A stretch of 5,392 nt of DNA from Balneolales bacterium (GCA_007120555.1 SKNL01000201.1:1-5392), one strand, 5' to 3'; positions 1 to 5,386 are shown, counted from the stretch's first letter. Made by a program: numbers and translations. Notes: generated by a model from the letters alone, not told the origin.

Positions 1-1064
1 ACACCGCGGTTGCGGGCTTCGGTCGTAAATCCCTCCACGATCAGGAAATACCCGGCAAAACCCATATCCCGGATGATCTTAAGTTCCTGCTCGATGCGGC
101 TGCTGACCTGCTCCGTGAGTTCACCGTAACGGATCTTTGCTCCATCATAAGCAAGGTGCCGCAGGTAGTCATCCATGTCCCTGAACGGTTCCGGCACGTT
201 GAAATGCGGCAGCAGCAGTTCGGAGCTCAGCGTGATGTTTTCGGTTTTATCGACGATCTCCTGGGTATTCTCGATGGACTCCGGAAGGTCACTGAAAAGC
301 TCCTTCATCTCGTCCGGCGTCTTGAGATAAAACTCCGGGTTGAGCCGGTTCTGGTCATCGGTAAAGCGGAAGCGATTGGGATCGTTGATATCCGCATTGG
401 TCTGCAGGGCGAGCAGGATGTCGTGCGCTTCGGAGTCCTGCTTTTCTACATAGTGAGAATCGTTGGTTGCGATCATTTTGACGCCATACTCCCGGCTCCA
501 CCGCACCAATACCTCATTGCAAACATCCTGATCGCGCAGTCCGTGCCGCTGAAGCTCTATGTAATAATCCTCCCCGAACAGCTCCAGATACCATTCAAAC
601 AGCTTTTTCGCCTCGGCCTGCCCTTTTCTGAGGATGGCCTGGTTTATCTCGCTCTGCAGGCAGCAGGTGGTGGCGATCAGTCCTTCCGAGTGTTCGGCCA
701 GTATCTTTCTGTCGATGCGCGGCTTGTAGTAGAACCCGTCCACATAGCCCAGTGAACTGAGCCGGGCCAGGTTGAAATACCCCTTCCGGTTTTTGGCCAG
801 CAGCACCTGGTGATACTGTTCGCGGTTTTCCCGGTCGGACATGGTGGTCGGCGTGATGTAAAATTCACAACCGATGATCGGTTTCACGCCCTTTTTTTTC
901 GCCTCATTCAGGAAAGCAGGCACTCCGAACATATTCCCGTGATCGGTAATGGCGATCCCGGGCATGCCTTGCTCTGCCGTTTTGGCGATCATCCCCGATA
1001 TGGCGGCGGCACCATCAAGCAGGCTGAACTGGGAATGGCAATGCAGGTGAGAAAACTGGCACAT
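1..1064 (-). CDS. dnaE: DNA polymerase III subunit alpha, N-terminal part (partial, runs off window start)
   Basis: This is the replicative DNA polymerase catalytic subunit. The first 354 codons are present; the family usually exceeds 1,100 residues, so the palm, fingers and C-terminal domains lie outside the window. The N-terminal PHP domain is clear: HLHCHSQFSLLDG at residues 6-18, AITDHGNMFG at 38-47, IIGCEFYI at 63-70, and ATNDSHYV at 199-206. All nine expected PHP metal-ligand positions look filled: H8, H10, D17, H42, E67, H85, C134 or C135, D202 and H204. The visible part ends in MGFAGYFLIV (334-343) and EARNRGV, which in this family comes just before the GPGRGS palm motif. The ATG at 1064 is the credible start: an in-frame TGA lies 13 codons upstream with no other ATG between, and the PHP motif follows at once. 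No Shine-Dalgarno sequence is visible. Family assignment is near certain; PHP exonuclease activity is inferred from the intact ligands. Confidence 0.97.
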   Translation of the reverse strand, partial: MCQFSHLHCHSQFSLLDGAAAISGMIAKTAEQGMPGIAITDHGNMFGVPAFLNEAKKKGVKPIIGCEFYITPTTMSDRENREQYHQVLLAKNRKGYFNLARLSSLGYVDGFYYKPRIDRKILAEHSEGLIATTCCLQSEINQAILRKGQAEAKKLFEWYLELFGEDYYIELQRHGLRDQDVCNEVLVRWSREYGVKMIATNDSHYVEKQDSEAHDILLALQTNADINDPNRFRFTDDQNRLNPEFYLKTPDEMKELFSDLPESIENTQEIVDKTENITLSSELLLPHFNVPEPFRDMDDYLRHLAYDGAKIRYGELTEQVSSRIEQELKIIRDMGFAGYFLIVEGFTTEARNRG

Positions 1065-1198
1065 AAAAGGTCCGGAATTGGGTTGAAAATCAAAAACTAC
1101 TCATAAATAATAAGACATTCATTCTTGACTTTTCATGAGCTCCTTTTTCCGGCCGACAGGATATGTCGGAGGCAGAAAATGGATTGCCTGGTCACAAC

Positions 1199-1236
1199 TC
1201 ATTCGCGGGTCCATGCATCATTCGCGGGTCCATGCA
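1199..1236. repeat. Perfect 19-bp tandem duplication
   Basis: The unit TCATTCGCGGGTCCATGCA occurs at 1199-1217 and again, without mismatch, at 1218-1236. It lies in the spacer 28 bases past the SDR stop codon in the direction of SDR transcription, and about 135 bases before the dnaE start. Two identical copies suggest a recent duplication, or a doubled protein-binding site upstream of dnaE. Which of the two cannot be told from the sequence. Confidence 0.9.
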
Positions 1237-1256
1237 GATTGACCACAGGATCAATC
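1237..1256 (-). other. Short hairpin after the SDR gene
   Basis: GATTGA at 1237-1242 and TCAATC at 1251-1256 are perfect reverse complements around an 8-base loop. It begins seven bases beyond the SDR stop codon on the minus strand and abuts the 19-bp tandem repeat. It could cap the 3' end of the SDR transcript, but the stem is AT-rich and no U-tract follows, so a terminator role is only a possibility. Confidence 0.35.
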
Positions 1257-1263
1257 ATAATAA

Positions 1264-2028
1264 TCATAAATCTCTTTTGCTCAGGACTTCACCAAACGGA
1301 AAAAACTCGGCCATCATCAGCCGCGCCAGCCCGCCTGCGATCTCACTGGAATCACCGATTTTCCCCTCTCTGTATGCTGAGATGAAATCGTGCACCATGG
1401 GGAAGTCTTCCTCACTGGTCTCCCGTATCGTTTTCTGCATATCGGTACCGATGCGCCCGGGGTTGAATGCCATGATCTCCACCGGGTATCTCTGCTTCTC
1501 CTGCTCAATGCCGATGGTCCTCACAAACATATCCACCCCTGCCTTGGTGCTGCAATAGTGGCTCCATCCGTGATAGGGCTTTCCGGCAGCCCCGGATGAT
1601 ATCATGACCACTCTTTTCACCGGGCTCCACGCCTGAAACTGCTGGATGAACGCATGCGCAAGCAGCAGCGGGGCCACGAAATTGATCTCGAGATTTTTCT
1701 TGTAGTCCTGGTAATCGTATTTGCCGGCCGGTCCGACAGGTTCGATCATTCCGGCATTGTTGACCAGGCCCAGATAACCGGTATCCTGCCTGGATATGGT
1801 TGCCGCAATGCCAGCCAAGAAGTCGTTCAGCTCCCCGGTCAGGGTAAGGTCCTGCCGCCAGGCGTGCACTTCAGCTCCCCGCGCCTCAAGTTCGTGAACC
1901 TGATCAGACATGTCACTCCGTGCAACCAGATGCAGAACAGTCCCGCTTTCGGCGAGATGAACGGACAAGTCGCGCCCGAATCCTTTTGATGCTCCTGTTA
2001 TGATGATATGTTTTTTTCTTTCACTCAT
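1264..2028 (-). CDS. Short-chain dehydrogenase/reductase, benzil/sepiapterin-reductase-like (YueD type)
   Basis: A 254-residue cytosolic SDR, the normal length for a classical member. The Rossmann nucleotide-binding motif TGASKGFG is at residues 11-18 and NNAG at 90-93. The catalytic set is N116, S145, Y158 and K162 (YCSTK), followed by NPGRIGTDMQ at 189-198. K15 in the glycine-rich loop and R37 after the second strand favour NADPH over NADH. The stretch SGAAGKPYHGWSHYCSTKAG (145-164) closely resembles, from memory, Bacillus YueD, a benzil reductase related to sepiapterin reductase. The likely reaction is therefore NADPH-dependent reduction of a ketone or diketone, but the true substrate is unknown. 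The start ATG at 2028 places the glycine motif at the usual distance; no Shine-Dalgarno is visible. The gene follows the hydrolase on the same strand, but a 145-base spacer with a large inverted repeat separates them, so cotranscription is uncertain. Confidence 0.92.
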   Translation of the reverse strand: MSERKKHIIITGASKGFGRDLSVHLAESGTVLHLVARSDMSDQVHELEARGAEVHAWRQDLTLTGELNDFLAGIAATISRQDTGYLGLVNNAGMIEPVGPAGKYDYQDYKKNLEINFVAPLLLAHAFIQQFQAWSPVKRVVMISSGAAGKPYHGWSHYCSTKAGVDMFVRTIGIEQEKQRYPVEIMAFNPGRIGTDMQKTIRETSEEDFPMVHDFISAYREGKIGDSSEIAGGLARLMMAEFFPFGEVLSKRDL

Positions 2029-2070
2029 GATTACAGTGATGATTTCTTGTGTTTATAATTTTGGATTTCT

Positions 2071-2160
2071 AAGGTCACATAGAATGTCCATGACGATTAT
2101 AATCATACACCTGTGTGACCGGGATTATGTTCGGTCATGGACATTGCACTTCGTGACCTT
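2071..2160. repeat. 90-base nested inverted repeat between hydrolase and SDR genes
   Basis: Four tiers of complementarity lie inside one another. AAGGTCAC (2071-2078) pairs with GTGACCTT (2153-2160). AATGTCCATGAC (2083-2094) pairs with GTCATGGACATT (2134-2145), a perfect 12 bp. ATAATC (2099-2104) pairs with GATTAT (2123-2128). ACA (2107-2109) pairs with TGT (2114-2116). In addition GATTATAATC at 2095-2104 is itself a palindrome, and a third GGTCAC-type element (GTGACC) sits at 2115-2120. The element begins 13 bases after the hydrolase stop and ends 42 bases before the SDR start. No T-tract follows on the minus strand. It may be an operator array, a structured leader of the SDR mRNA, a processing site or a small palindromic mobile element. 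Confidence 0.85.
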
Positions 2161-2173
2161 CGGTTCATCTGTT

Positions 2174-3016
2174 TTATTCCAGTACTTCTGCGAGGAAACG
2201 GTCCCACCCATCCAGATAATGCCGGCCGGTAAGAATGAAGCCGTCGTTGTGACCGCCTTGCAGCTCCAGCCGGTATTTGGGCTCCGATGCGGCCTCATAC
2301 AATTTTTGCCCGTGGTGGTAGGGGATCACTTCATCACCCCTGCTGTGGGCGATCATGACCGGCTTGCGGATTTCGTCGATGTAATCGATCACCGGATAGC
2401 GGATTCGGAGCAGCCACCGTACGGGTATGAAAGGATATATCTCTGCGGCCAAATCCGCTGTCGAAGTGAAGGTTGACTCAAGCACCAAACCGCCGGCTTC
2501 GACCTCGCTGGCCAGCCAGGCTGCGACCCCCCCGCCGAGCGACCGCCCGAACAGGATGATATCACGCGGATTTTCATCCTGCACCTCGGTCAGATATCGC
2601 CATGCGGCAATGGCATCCTTGTAGGTGCCCTCTTCCGTGGGCTTGCCTTCGCTGCGACCGTATCCCCGGTAATCGAAAATCATGACATTCAGGCGCAGTT
2701 CATTGAAGATCATGATACTTTCAAGACGCCCGGAGATATTGCCCGCATTTCCATGAAAAAAGAGTACGCTTCCCCTGGCCTCCTGTGCCGGGATGTACCA
2801 GCCGTGCAGCCTGAGATCATCTTCGGTGTAGAGATACACCTCTTCGTATTCCAGACCGCGATCCTCGGGTGTGGCTGTCAGGTTCTTGGTTGGGAAATAG
2901 ATGAATGCCGACTGGAAAAGATACATCAGCAGCAGGATGATCAGATACCCTCCGGCAACTAACATCAGAATCCATAAGACTGTTGAACCTGTCACACTGC
3001 TCCGGATTAATGGCAT
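2174..3016 (-). CDS. Membrane-anchored alpha/beta hydrolase (YfhR/BEM46/ABHD13-like)
   Basis: A 280-residue serine hydrolase. Residues 12-34 form one hydrophobic N-terminal helix, so the enzyme is probably membrane-tethered; whether its catalytic domain faces the cytoplasm or the periplasm cannot be decided. The fold's landmarks appear in order: FFHGNAGN at 86-93 (oxyanion region), FDYRGYGRSEG at 114-124, the nucleophile elbow GRSLGG at 157-162 with S159, LESTFTS at 179-185, HSRGDEVIP at 224-232 with D228, and GGHNDGF at 254-260 with H256. The triad S159-D228-H256 is complete. This set matches the COG1073 group containing E. coli YfhR and eukaryotic BEM46/ABHD13, whose substrates are poorly known; esterase or thioesterase activity is likely. 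The ATG at 3016 is fixed by an in-frame TAA two codons upstream. The gene starts 27 bases after the stop of a small membrane protein gene, so the two are probably cotranscribed. Confidence 0.93.
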   Translation of the reverse strand: MPLIRSSVTGSTVLWILMLVAGGYLIILLLMYLFQSAFIYFPTKNLTATPEDRGLEYEEVYLYTEDDLRLHGWYIPAQEARGSVLFFHGNAGNISGRLESIMIFNELRLNVMIFDYRGYGRSEGKPTEEGTYKDAIAAWRYLTEVQDENPRDIILFGRSLGGGVAAWLASEVEAGGLVLESTFTSTADLAAEIYPFIPVRWLLRIRYPVIDYIDEIRKPVMIAHSRGDEVIPYHHGQKLYEAASEPKYRLELQGGHNDGFILTGRHYLDGWDRFLAEVLE

Positions 3017-3043
3017 GGTTTAGAGAGTCTCATTTCCAGTGAA

Positions 3044-3271
3044 TCAGGATACTTTCCCCTGGTCACGAGGCGGGTTGATCTGTGAACGGAAACGCCGGGC
3101 GACCCAAAGATTGACCATTCCTCCAAGAATCAGGATAACGCCGGCCAGCTGGCCAACCATACCGGAAAAACTGACCTGACCCCAAAAGATATACAAATTC
3201 TGAATGCCGACCAGAGTAACAACAATCCCTGTGGCAAGCAAGGTATAGAGGACGATTTTTTTTCCCATCAT
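3044..3271 (-). CDS. Small two-helix membrane protein of unknown function
   Basis: I do not recognise this family. From the ATG at 3271 the product is 75 residues. A short basic N-terminus (MMGKK) precedes a first membrane helix at about residues 6-30. A short polar loop (GQVSFSG) follows, then a second helix at about 39-58, and a basic tail beginning ARRFRSQ. The N- and C-terminal basic residues suggest both ends are cytoplasmic. The frame stays open upstream to a TTG at 3331, but those 20 extra residues are basic and polar, and that TTG lies inside the promoter candidate, so the 3271 start is preferred; the adjacent ATG at 3268 is equally possible. No Shine-Dalgarno is visible; the leader is A/T-rich. 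It precedes the anchored hydrolase by 27 bases, which suggests a shared transcript and possibly a membrane partner role. That partnership is an inference. Confidence 0.72.
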   Translation of the reverse strand: MMGKKIVLYTLLATGIVVTLVGIQNLYIFWGQVSFSGMVGQLAGVILILGGMVNLWVARRFRSQINPPRDQGKVS

Positions 3272-3328
3272 GCTAATTGATTTTGTTAAGCGATGTTTAT
3301 TTCTCCTCAAGCACTGGTCGTTACGGAG

Positions 3329-3356
3329 CAAAATACCAAACTTTCTGACATTACAA
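3329..3356 (-). promoter_or_regulatory. Candidate Bacteroidota-type promoter for the small membrane protein/hydrolase unit
   Basis: On the minus strand TTG (3356-3354) is followed after 18 bases by TATTTTG (3335-3329), close to the Bacteroidota pattern TTTG ... TAnnTTTG but one T short in the -7 box. It lies in the 88-base gap between the ThpR stop and the start at 3271 and would give a leader of about 50 bases. This is a match by eye only. Confidence 0.3.
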
Positions 3357-3359
3357 CAG

Positions 3360-3926
3360 TCAGGATGCCCGGTACTCCTGAAGGCAATGGTGGATGGCCC
3401 CGCCAGAGTGCAGACGGCTCTGGTAAAGGCGGAAACGGTCCATGCGGAACTTGACGTGGAAACGGGATGGTTCCCCGTGGAGAAAATTGTCCATCACCGA
3501 TTGAAGCGGCGGACTGTCCGGGCCGGATCGCTCCTTTTTTGCTTTGCGGATGCGGCCCAGTGTCACATGCGGATGAAACCCGCGGTTTTCCGTCGGCACA
3601 CCCAACCGGTAGAGTTCTTCCTGGATGCTGTCATACAATTCCTTGAGGACGGGATGATATCTGACCCCGGCCCACAGGATCGCCGGCTCCCGGGGATTCG
3701 GAAAACAGCCCGTGCCCATCAACTCAATATCAAACGGACGAAAAGCGACATGGGTAAGCGCATTGGTGATGCGGCGCGTCCGGACCTTGTCCGTCTCCCC
3801 GATGTACCGAAGGGTCATATGGATCTGCGATTCTGGTGTGAGACGGATTTCCGGATGTTCTGGTTGAATCGCCGCCAGTTCGCTCCGGGCGAAATCAGGC
3901 AAGGCGATTGCGGTAAATAGTCGCAT
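3360..3926 (-). CDS. thpR: RNA 2',3'-cyclic phosphodiesterase (2'-5' RNA ligase family)
   Basis: A 188-residue member of the 2H phosphoesterase superfamily, of usual length. ThpR opens 2',3'-cyclic phosphates on RNA ends to 2'-phosphates, and was first described as a 2'-5' ligase acting on tRNA halves. The two catalytic HxTx motifs are visible: HMTL at residues 36-39 and HVTL at 120-123, the latter within the typical FHPHVTLGRI. The N-terminus MRLFTAIALPD is also characteristic. The frame is open further upstream, to 4094, but that extension overlaps the acylphosphatase gene in another frame and has no family likeness, so the ATG at 3926 is chosen. An AAGGA sequence at 3938-3934, seven bases before this ATG, supports it and is one of the few good ribosome sites here. 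The start is 4 bases after the acylphosphatase stop, so the pair should be translated from one mRNA. Confidence 0.95.
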   Translation of the reverse strand: MRLFTAIALPDFARSELAAIQPEHPEIRLTPESQIHMTLRYIGETDKVRTRRITNALTHVAFRPFDIELMGTGCFPNPREPAILWAGVRYHPVLKELYDSIQEELYRLGVPTENRGFHPHVTLGRIRKAKKERSGPDSPPLQSVMDNFLHGEPSRFHVKFRMDRFRLYQSRLHSGGAIHHCLQEYRAS

Positions 3927-3930
3927 ACCC

Positions 3931-4215
3931 CTATCCTTGTCGCACCTCAAATGTATCGTATTGGATATCCGGATCCACCGGATAGCAATCAACGTTATCC
4001 ACCCGCGACAGTGCAGGGCCCTTCCGGCAGGCAGCTTCCACCGATCCGACATCCGAAGGCCTGCCTTGCAGCATGGCCTCCACCGATCCGTCACTGGTGT
4101 TTCGGATCCAGCCGGTTACGGAACGCTCGGTAGCGATGGAATGGATAAATTGCCGGAATCCAACACCCTGCACCCGGCCGTGTACGCGTATCAAATGTGT
4201 AACTATGTGAGTCAT
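3931..4215 (-). CDS. acyP: Acylphosphatase
   Basis: A 94-residue cytosolic enzyme of standard family length, hydrolysing the carboxyl-phosphate bond of acyl phosphates (EC 3.6.1.7). Signature 1 is GRVQGVGFR at residues 13-21, carrying the phosphate-binding loop and the catalytic arginine R21. Signature 2 is GWIRNTSDGSVE at 35-46, with the catalytic asparagine N39 that orients the attacking water. The start at 4215 is well fixed: an in-frame TGA lies one codon upstream of the ATG, and the next methionine (M48) is past both motifs. It is the first gene of the minus-strand series and diverges from the antiporter across 159 bases. An exact TAnnTTTG box ends only four bases before the ATG, implying a leaderless or nearly leaderless mRNA. 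Its physiological substrate is not shown by context. Confidence 0.95.
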   Translation of the reverse strand: MTHIVTHLIRVHGRVQGVGFRQFIHSIATERSVTGWIRNTSDGSVEAMLQGRPSDVGSVEAACRKGPALSRVDNVDCYPVDPDIQYDTFEVRQG

Positions 4216-4221
4216 GACTCA
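4208..4221. promoter_or_regulatory. 14-bp perfect palindrome over the acylphosphatase start codon (candidate operator)
   Basis: TGAGTCATGACTCA reads the same on both strands. The acylphosphatase ATG (4215-4213 on the minus strand) lies at its centre, and its right edge overlaps the -7 box by two bases. A dimeric regulator bound here would block initiation. The palindrome is plain in the sequence; operator function is inference. Confidence 0.5.
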
Positions 4222-4227
4222 AAAATA
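4220..4227 (-). promoter_or_regulatory. Candidate -7 promoter box for the acylphosphatase-thpR unit
   Basis: TATTTTTG on the minus strand matches the Bacteroidota -7 consensus TAnnTTTG exactly. A TTG lies 24 bases upstream, somewhat farther than the usual spacing of about 19-21. Transcription would begin at or just before the ATG at 4215, giving a leaderless message. Confidence 0.4.
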
Positions 4228-4288
4228 TTGTACCTTAGTCTGTTTTCCTAACAATTCCGGCAATCTCACAGTTCTGATGTACGGAATA

Positions 4289-4321
4289 TCCGCGAATGCG
4301 GACGGAAGTTGGAATACAACT
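4289..4321. promoter_or_regulatory. Two adjacent short inverted repeats in the divergent intergenic region
   Basis: TCCGC (4289-4293) and GCGGA (4298-4302) flank a 4-base loop, and AGTTG (4307-4311) and CAACT (4317-4321) flank a 5-base loop. CGGA at 4282-4285 also pairs with TCCG at 4289-4292. They lie upstream of the antiporter promoter candidate, so they are more likely operator-like DNA sites than mRNA structures, unless transcription starts farther upstream. The role is unknown. Confidence 0.3.
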
Positions 4322-4348
4322 CGTCCCGACAAGCAGTCTTTTTTTCCA

Positions 4349-4356
4349 TACCTTTG
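4349..4356 (+). promoter_or_regulatory. Candidate -7 promoter box for the antiporter gene
   Basis: TACCTTTG matches TAnnTTTG exactly, 18 bases before the antiporter ATG. No TTTG or TTG was found at the expected -33 distance, so the call rests on the single box and its position. The leader would be about 15 bases. Confidence 0.35.
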
Positions 4357-4359
4357 ACC

Positions 4360-4366
4360 AGGAAAA
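4360..4366 (+). promoter_or_regulatory. Ribosome binding site deciding the antiporter start
   Basis: AGGAAAA ends 8 bases before the ATG at 4375 and 11 before the in-frame ATG at 4378. It favours 4375 over the longer frame that begins at a TTG at 4309. An out-of-frame ATG at 4371 overlaps the start region. Confidence 0.5.
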
Positions 4367-4374
4367 GCACATGC

Positions 4375-5307
4375 ATGATGACCCTTGATATCATTTTTAC
4401 GCTTGCCGGAATTTTGCTTCTTTACCTGGGTGCCGAGCTCCTGGTACGGGGCAGTGTGGCGCTTTCCCAGAAGTTCCGGGTCACTCCGCTGCTCATCGGG
4501 CTTATTGTGATCGGACTGGGCACCAGCAGTCCCGAACTGGTTGTAAGCATCGAGGCCGCATTGATCGGCAGGGGTGAAATAGCCGTTGGGAATATCGTTG
4601 GATCGAATATCAGCAACCTGGCCCTGATCCTGGGTCTGGCGGCGCTTTTCCATCCGATACGCGCCTCCAGGGAACTGCTTGGACGTGAGGTACCCGTAAT
4701 GATCGCGGTCTCCCTCCTGATGACGGTACTGCTCTGGAACGGGCTGCTGTCCCGGCTGGACGGGATCATCCTGCTTGCCGGACTTGTCATCTATCTGCTG
4801 CTGACCGTGCGTGACAATATCACGCCGGCCATATCAGAGCATGACATGGCGTATCGTCGCTTCAGCACCCCTGTTGTCGTTCTGGCCACTCTTGCCGGAC
4901 TTGCCATTCTGATCCTGGGGGCTCACCTGATGATCAAGGGTGCAACGGGCATTGCGCGTACTTTCGACATCCCTGAAGGAGTGATAGGGCTGACCATTGT
5001 GGCGGTTGGAACGAGCCTGCCCGAGTTGGCCACCGCCGTGGTTGCGGCCCTGCGTCGACAGGGCGAGCTCATCCTGGGCGCACTGATCGGCTCCAATATC
5101 CTCAATGTGCTGTTTGTTCTGGGTGTGACCGGCACGGTGGGAGCCGTGCAGCTGACCGATATCATGCGGGCTGACCTGATCCTGATGTCGCTGCTTGCCC
5201 TGCTGATGATCCCGGTCATACGGACCGGATACAAGGTTAGCCGTCTTGAAGGGGTCCTCCTGCTGGCACTGTACGGCGGATATCTGGCTTATCTGTTTTT
5301 GAGGTGA
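4375..5307 (+). CDS. Calcium/sodium antiporter, CaCA family (YrbG-like)
   Basis: A 310-residue inner-membrane exchanger expected to move Ca2+ out in exchange for Na+ (or possibly H+ or K+). It has the CaCA two-fold layout: two halves of about five helices joined by a short polar loop at about residues 144-163. Alpha-repeat 1 contains GTSSPE at 49-54 and GSNISN at 76-81; alpha-repeat 2 contains GTSLPE at 212-217 and GSNILN at 239-244. E54 and E217 are the expected ion-binding glutamates, as in archaeal NCX_Mj. At the second GSN motif the residue is N244, where NCX_Mj has an aspartate; from memory, E. coli YrbG also has asparagine there. The start at 4375 is chosen for the AGGAAAA site and because MMTLDIIFTLAG enters the first helix directly; the upstream extension (TTG at 4309) is polar and unlike the family. 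It diverges from the acylphosphatase gene. Confidence 0.94.
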   Translation: MMTLDIIFTLAGILLLYLGAELLVRGSVALSQKFRVTPLLIGLIVIGLGTSSPELVVSIEAALIGRGEIAVGNIVGSNISNLALILGLAALFHPIRASRELLGREVPVMIAVSLLMTVLLWNGLLSRLDGIILLAGLVIYLLLTVRDNITPAISEHDMAYRRFSTPVVVLATLAGLAILILGAHLMIKGATGIARTFDIPEGVIGLTIVAVGTSLPELATAVVAALRRQGELILGALIGSNILNVLFVLGVTGTVGAVQLTDIMRADLILMSLLALLMIPVIRTGYKVSRLEGVLLLALYGGYLAYLFLR

Positions 5308-5345
5308 TTTTCAGTTACCCCATCCAGGCCATCAAAGGCGTGCCA

Positions 5346-5386
5346 TGGTAGAAATGTCAGTCTCGCCAAACAAGCCATGTCTACCA
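5346..5386. repeat. Inverted repeat downstream of the antiporter gene
   Basis: TGGTAGAAATG (5346-5356) and CATGTCTACCA (5376-5386) pair at 10 of 11 positions around a 19-base loop, 38 bases past the antiporter stop. No T-tract follows within the window, so it is not a clear terminator. It could be part of a dispersed palindromic repeat or the edge of an element cut by the window end. The rest of 5308-5392 shows no convincing gene. Confidence 0.5.

Larger units (their letters stand above)
1065..1263. other. Spacer between SDR gene and dnaE
   Basis: These 199 bases hold no convincing gene. They contain a perfect CCGACA/TGTCGG hairpin at 1153-1169 (loop of 5), a 19-bp tandem duplication at 1199-1236, and a GATTGA/TCAATC hairpin at 1237-1256. 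Neither hairpin is followed by a T-tract on the minus strand, so neither is a typical Rho-independent terminator. A weak -7-like box, TATTTATG on the minus strand (1109-1102), matches TAnnTTTG at 7 of 8 positions and could serve dnaE, but no partner -33 element was found. Confidence 0.5.

Noticed and set aside
156..755. 199-codon open frame on the plus strand
   Set aside because: It is fully antisense to the clear dnaE PHP region and has no recognisable domain; codon bias of dnaE explains the open frame.
891..898. Run of eight A (minus strand) in dnaE, a possible slippage site
   Set aside because: The frame continues normally through AAA AAA AAG and the protein matches the family on both sides, so there is no sign of a frameshift.
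2056..2063. Exact TAnnTTTG box (TAATTTTG) on the plus strand
   Set aside because: No plus-strand gene follows and no -33 element is at the right distance; it lies upstream of the SDR gene in the wrong orientation.
2000..2476. 158-codon plus-strand open frame
   Set aside because: It covers the SDR start, the nested palindrome and the antisense of the hydrolase C-terminus, with no protein-like motif.
3270..3920. 216-codon plus-strand open frame
   Set aside because: It is antisense to the whole of thpR, whose two HxTx motifs identify the real coding strand.
3927..4094. Longer ThpR frame starting at 4094
   Set aside because: The extra 56 residues overlap the acylphosphatase gene and do not resemble ThpR; the family's MRLFTAI start with a good AAGGA site is at 3926.
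4219..4653. 144-codon minus-strand open frame upstream of the acylphosphatase
   Set aside because: It is polar, low in order, and antisense to the antiporter N-terminus, including its first alpha repeat.
5288..5377. 29-codon minus-strand frame beginning at 5377
   Set aside because: It overlaps the inverted repeat and the antiporter C-terminus, and has no ribosome site or recognisable similarity.
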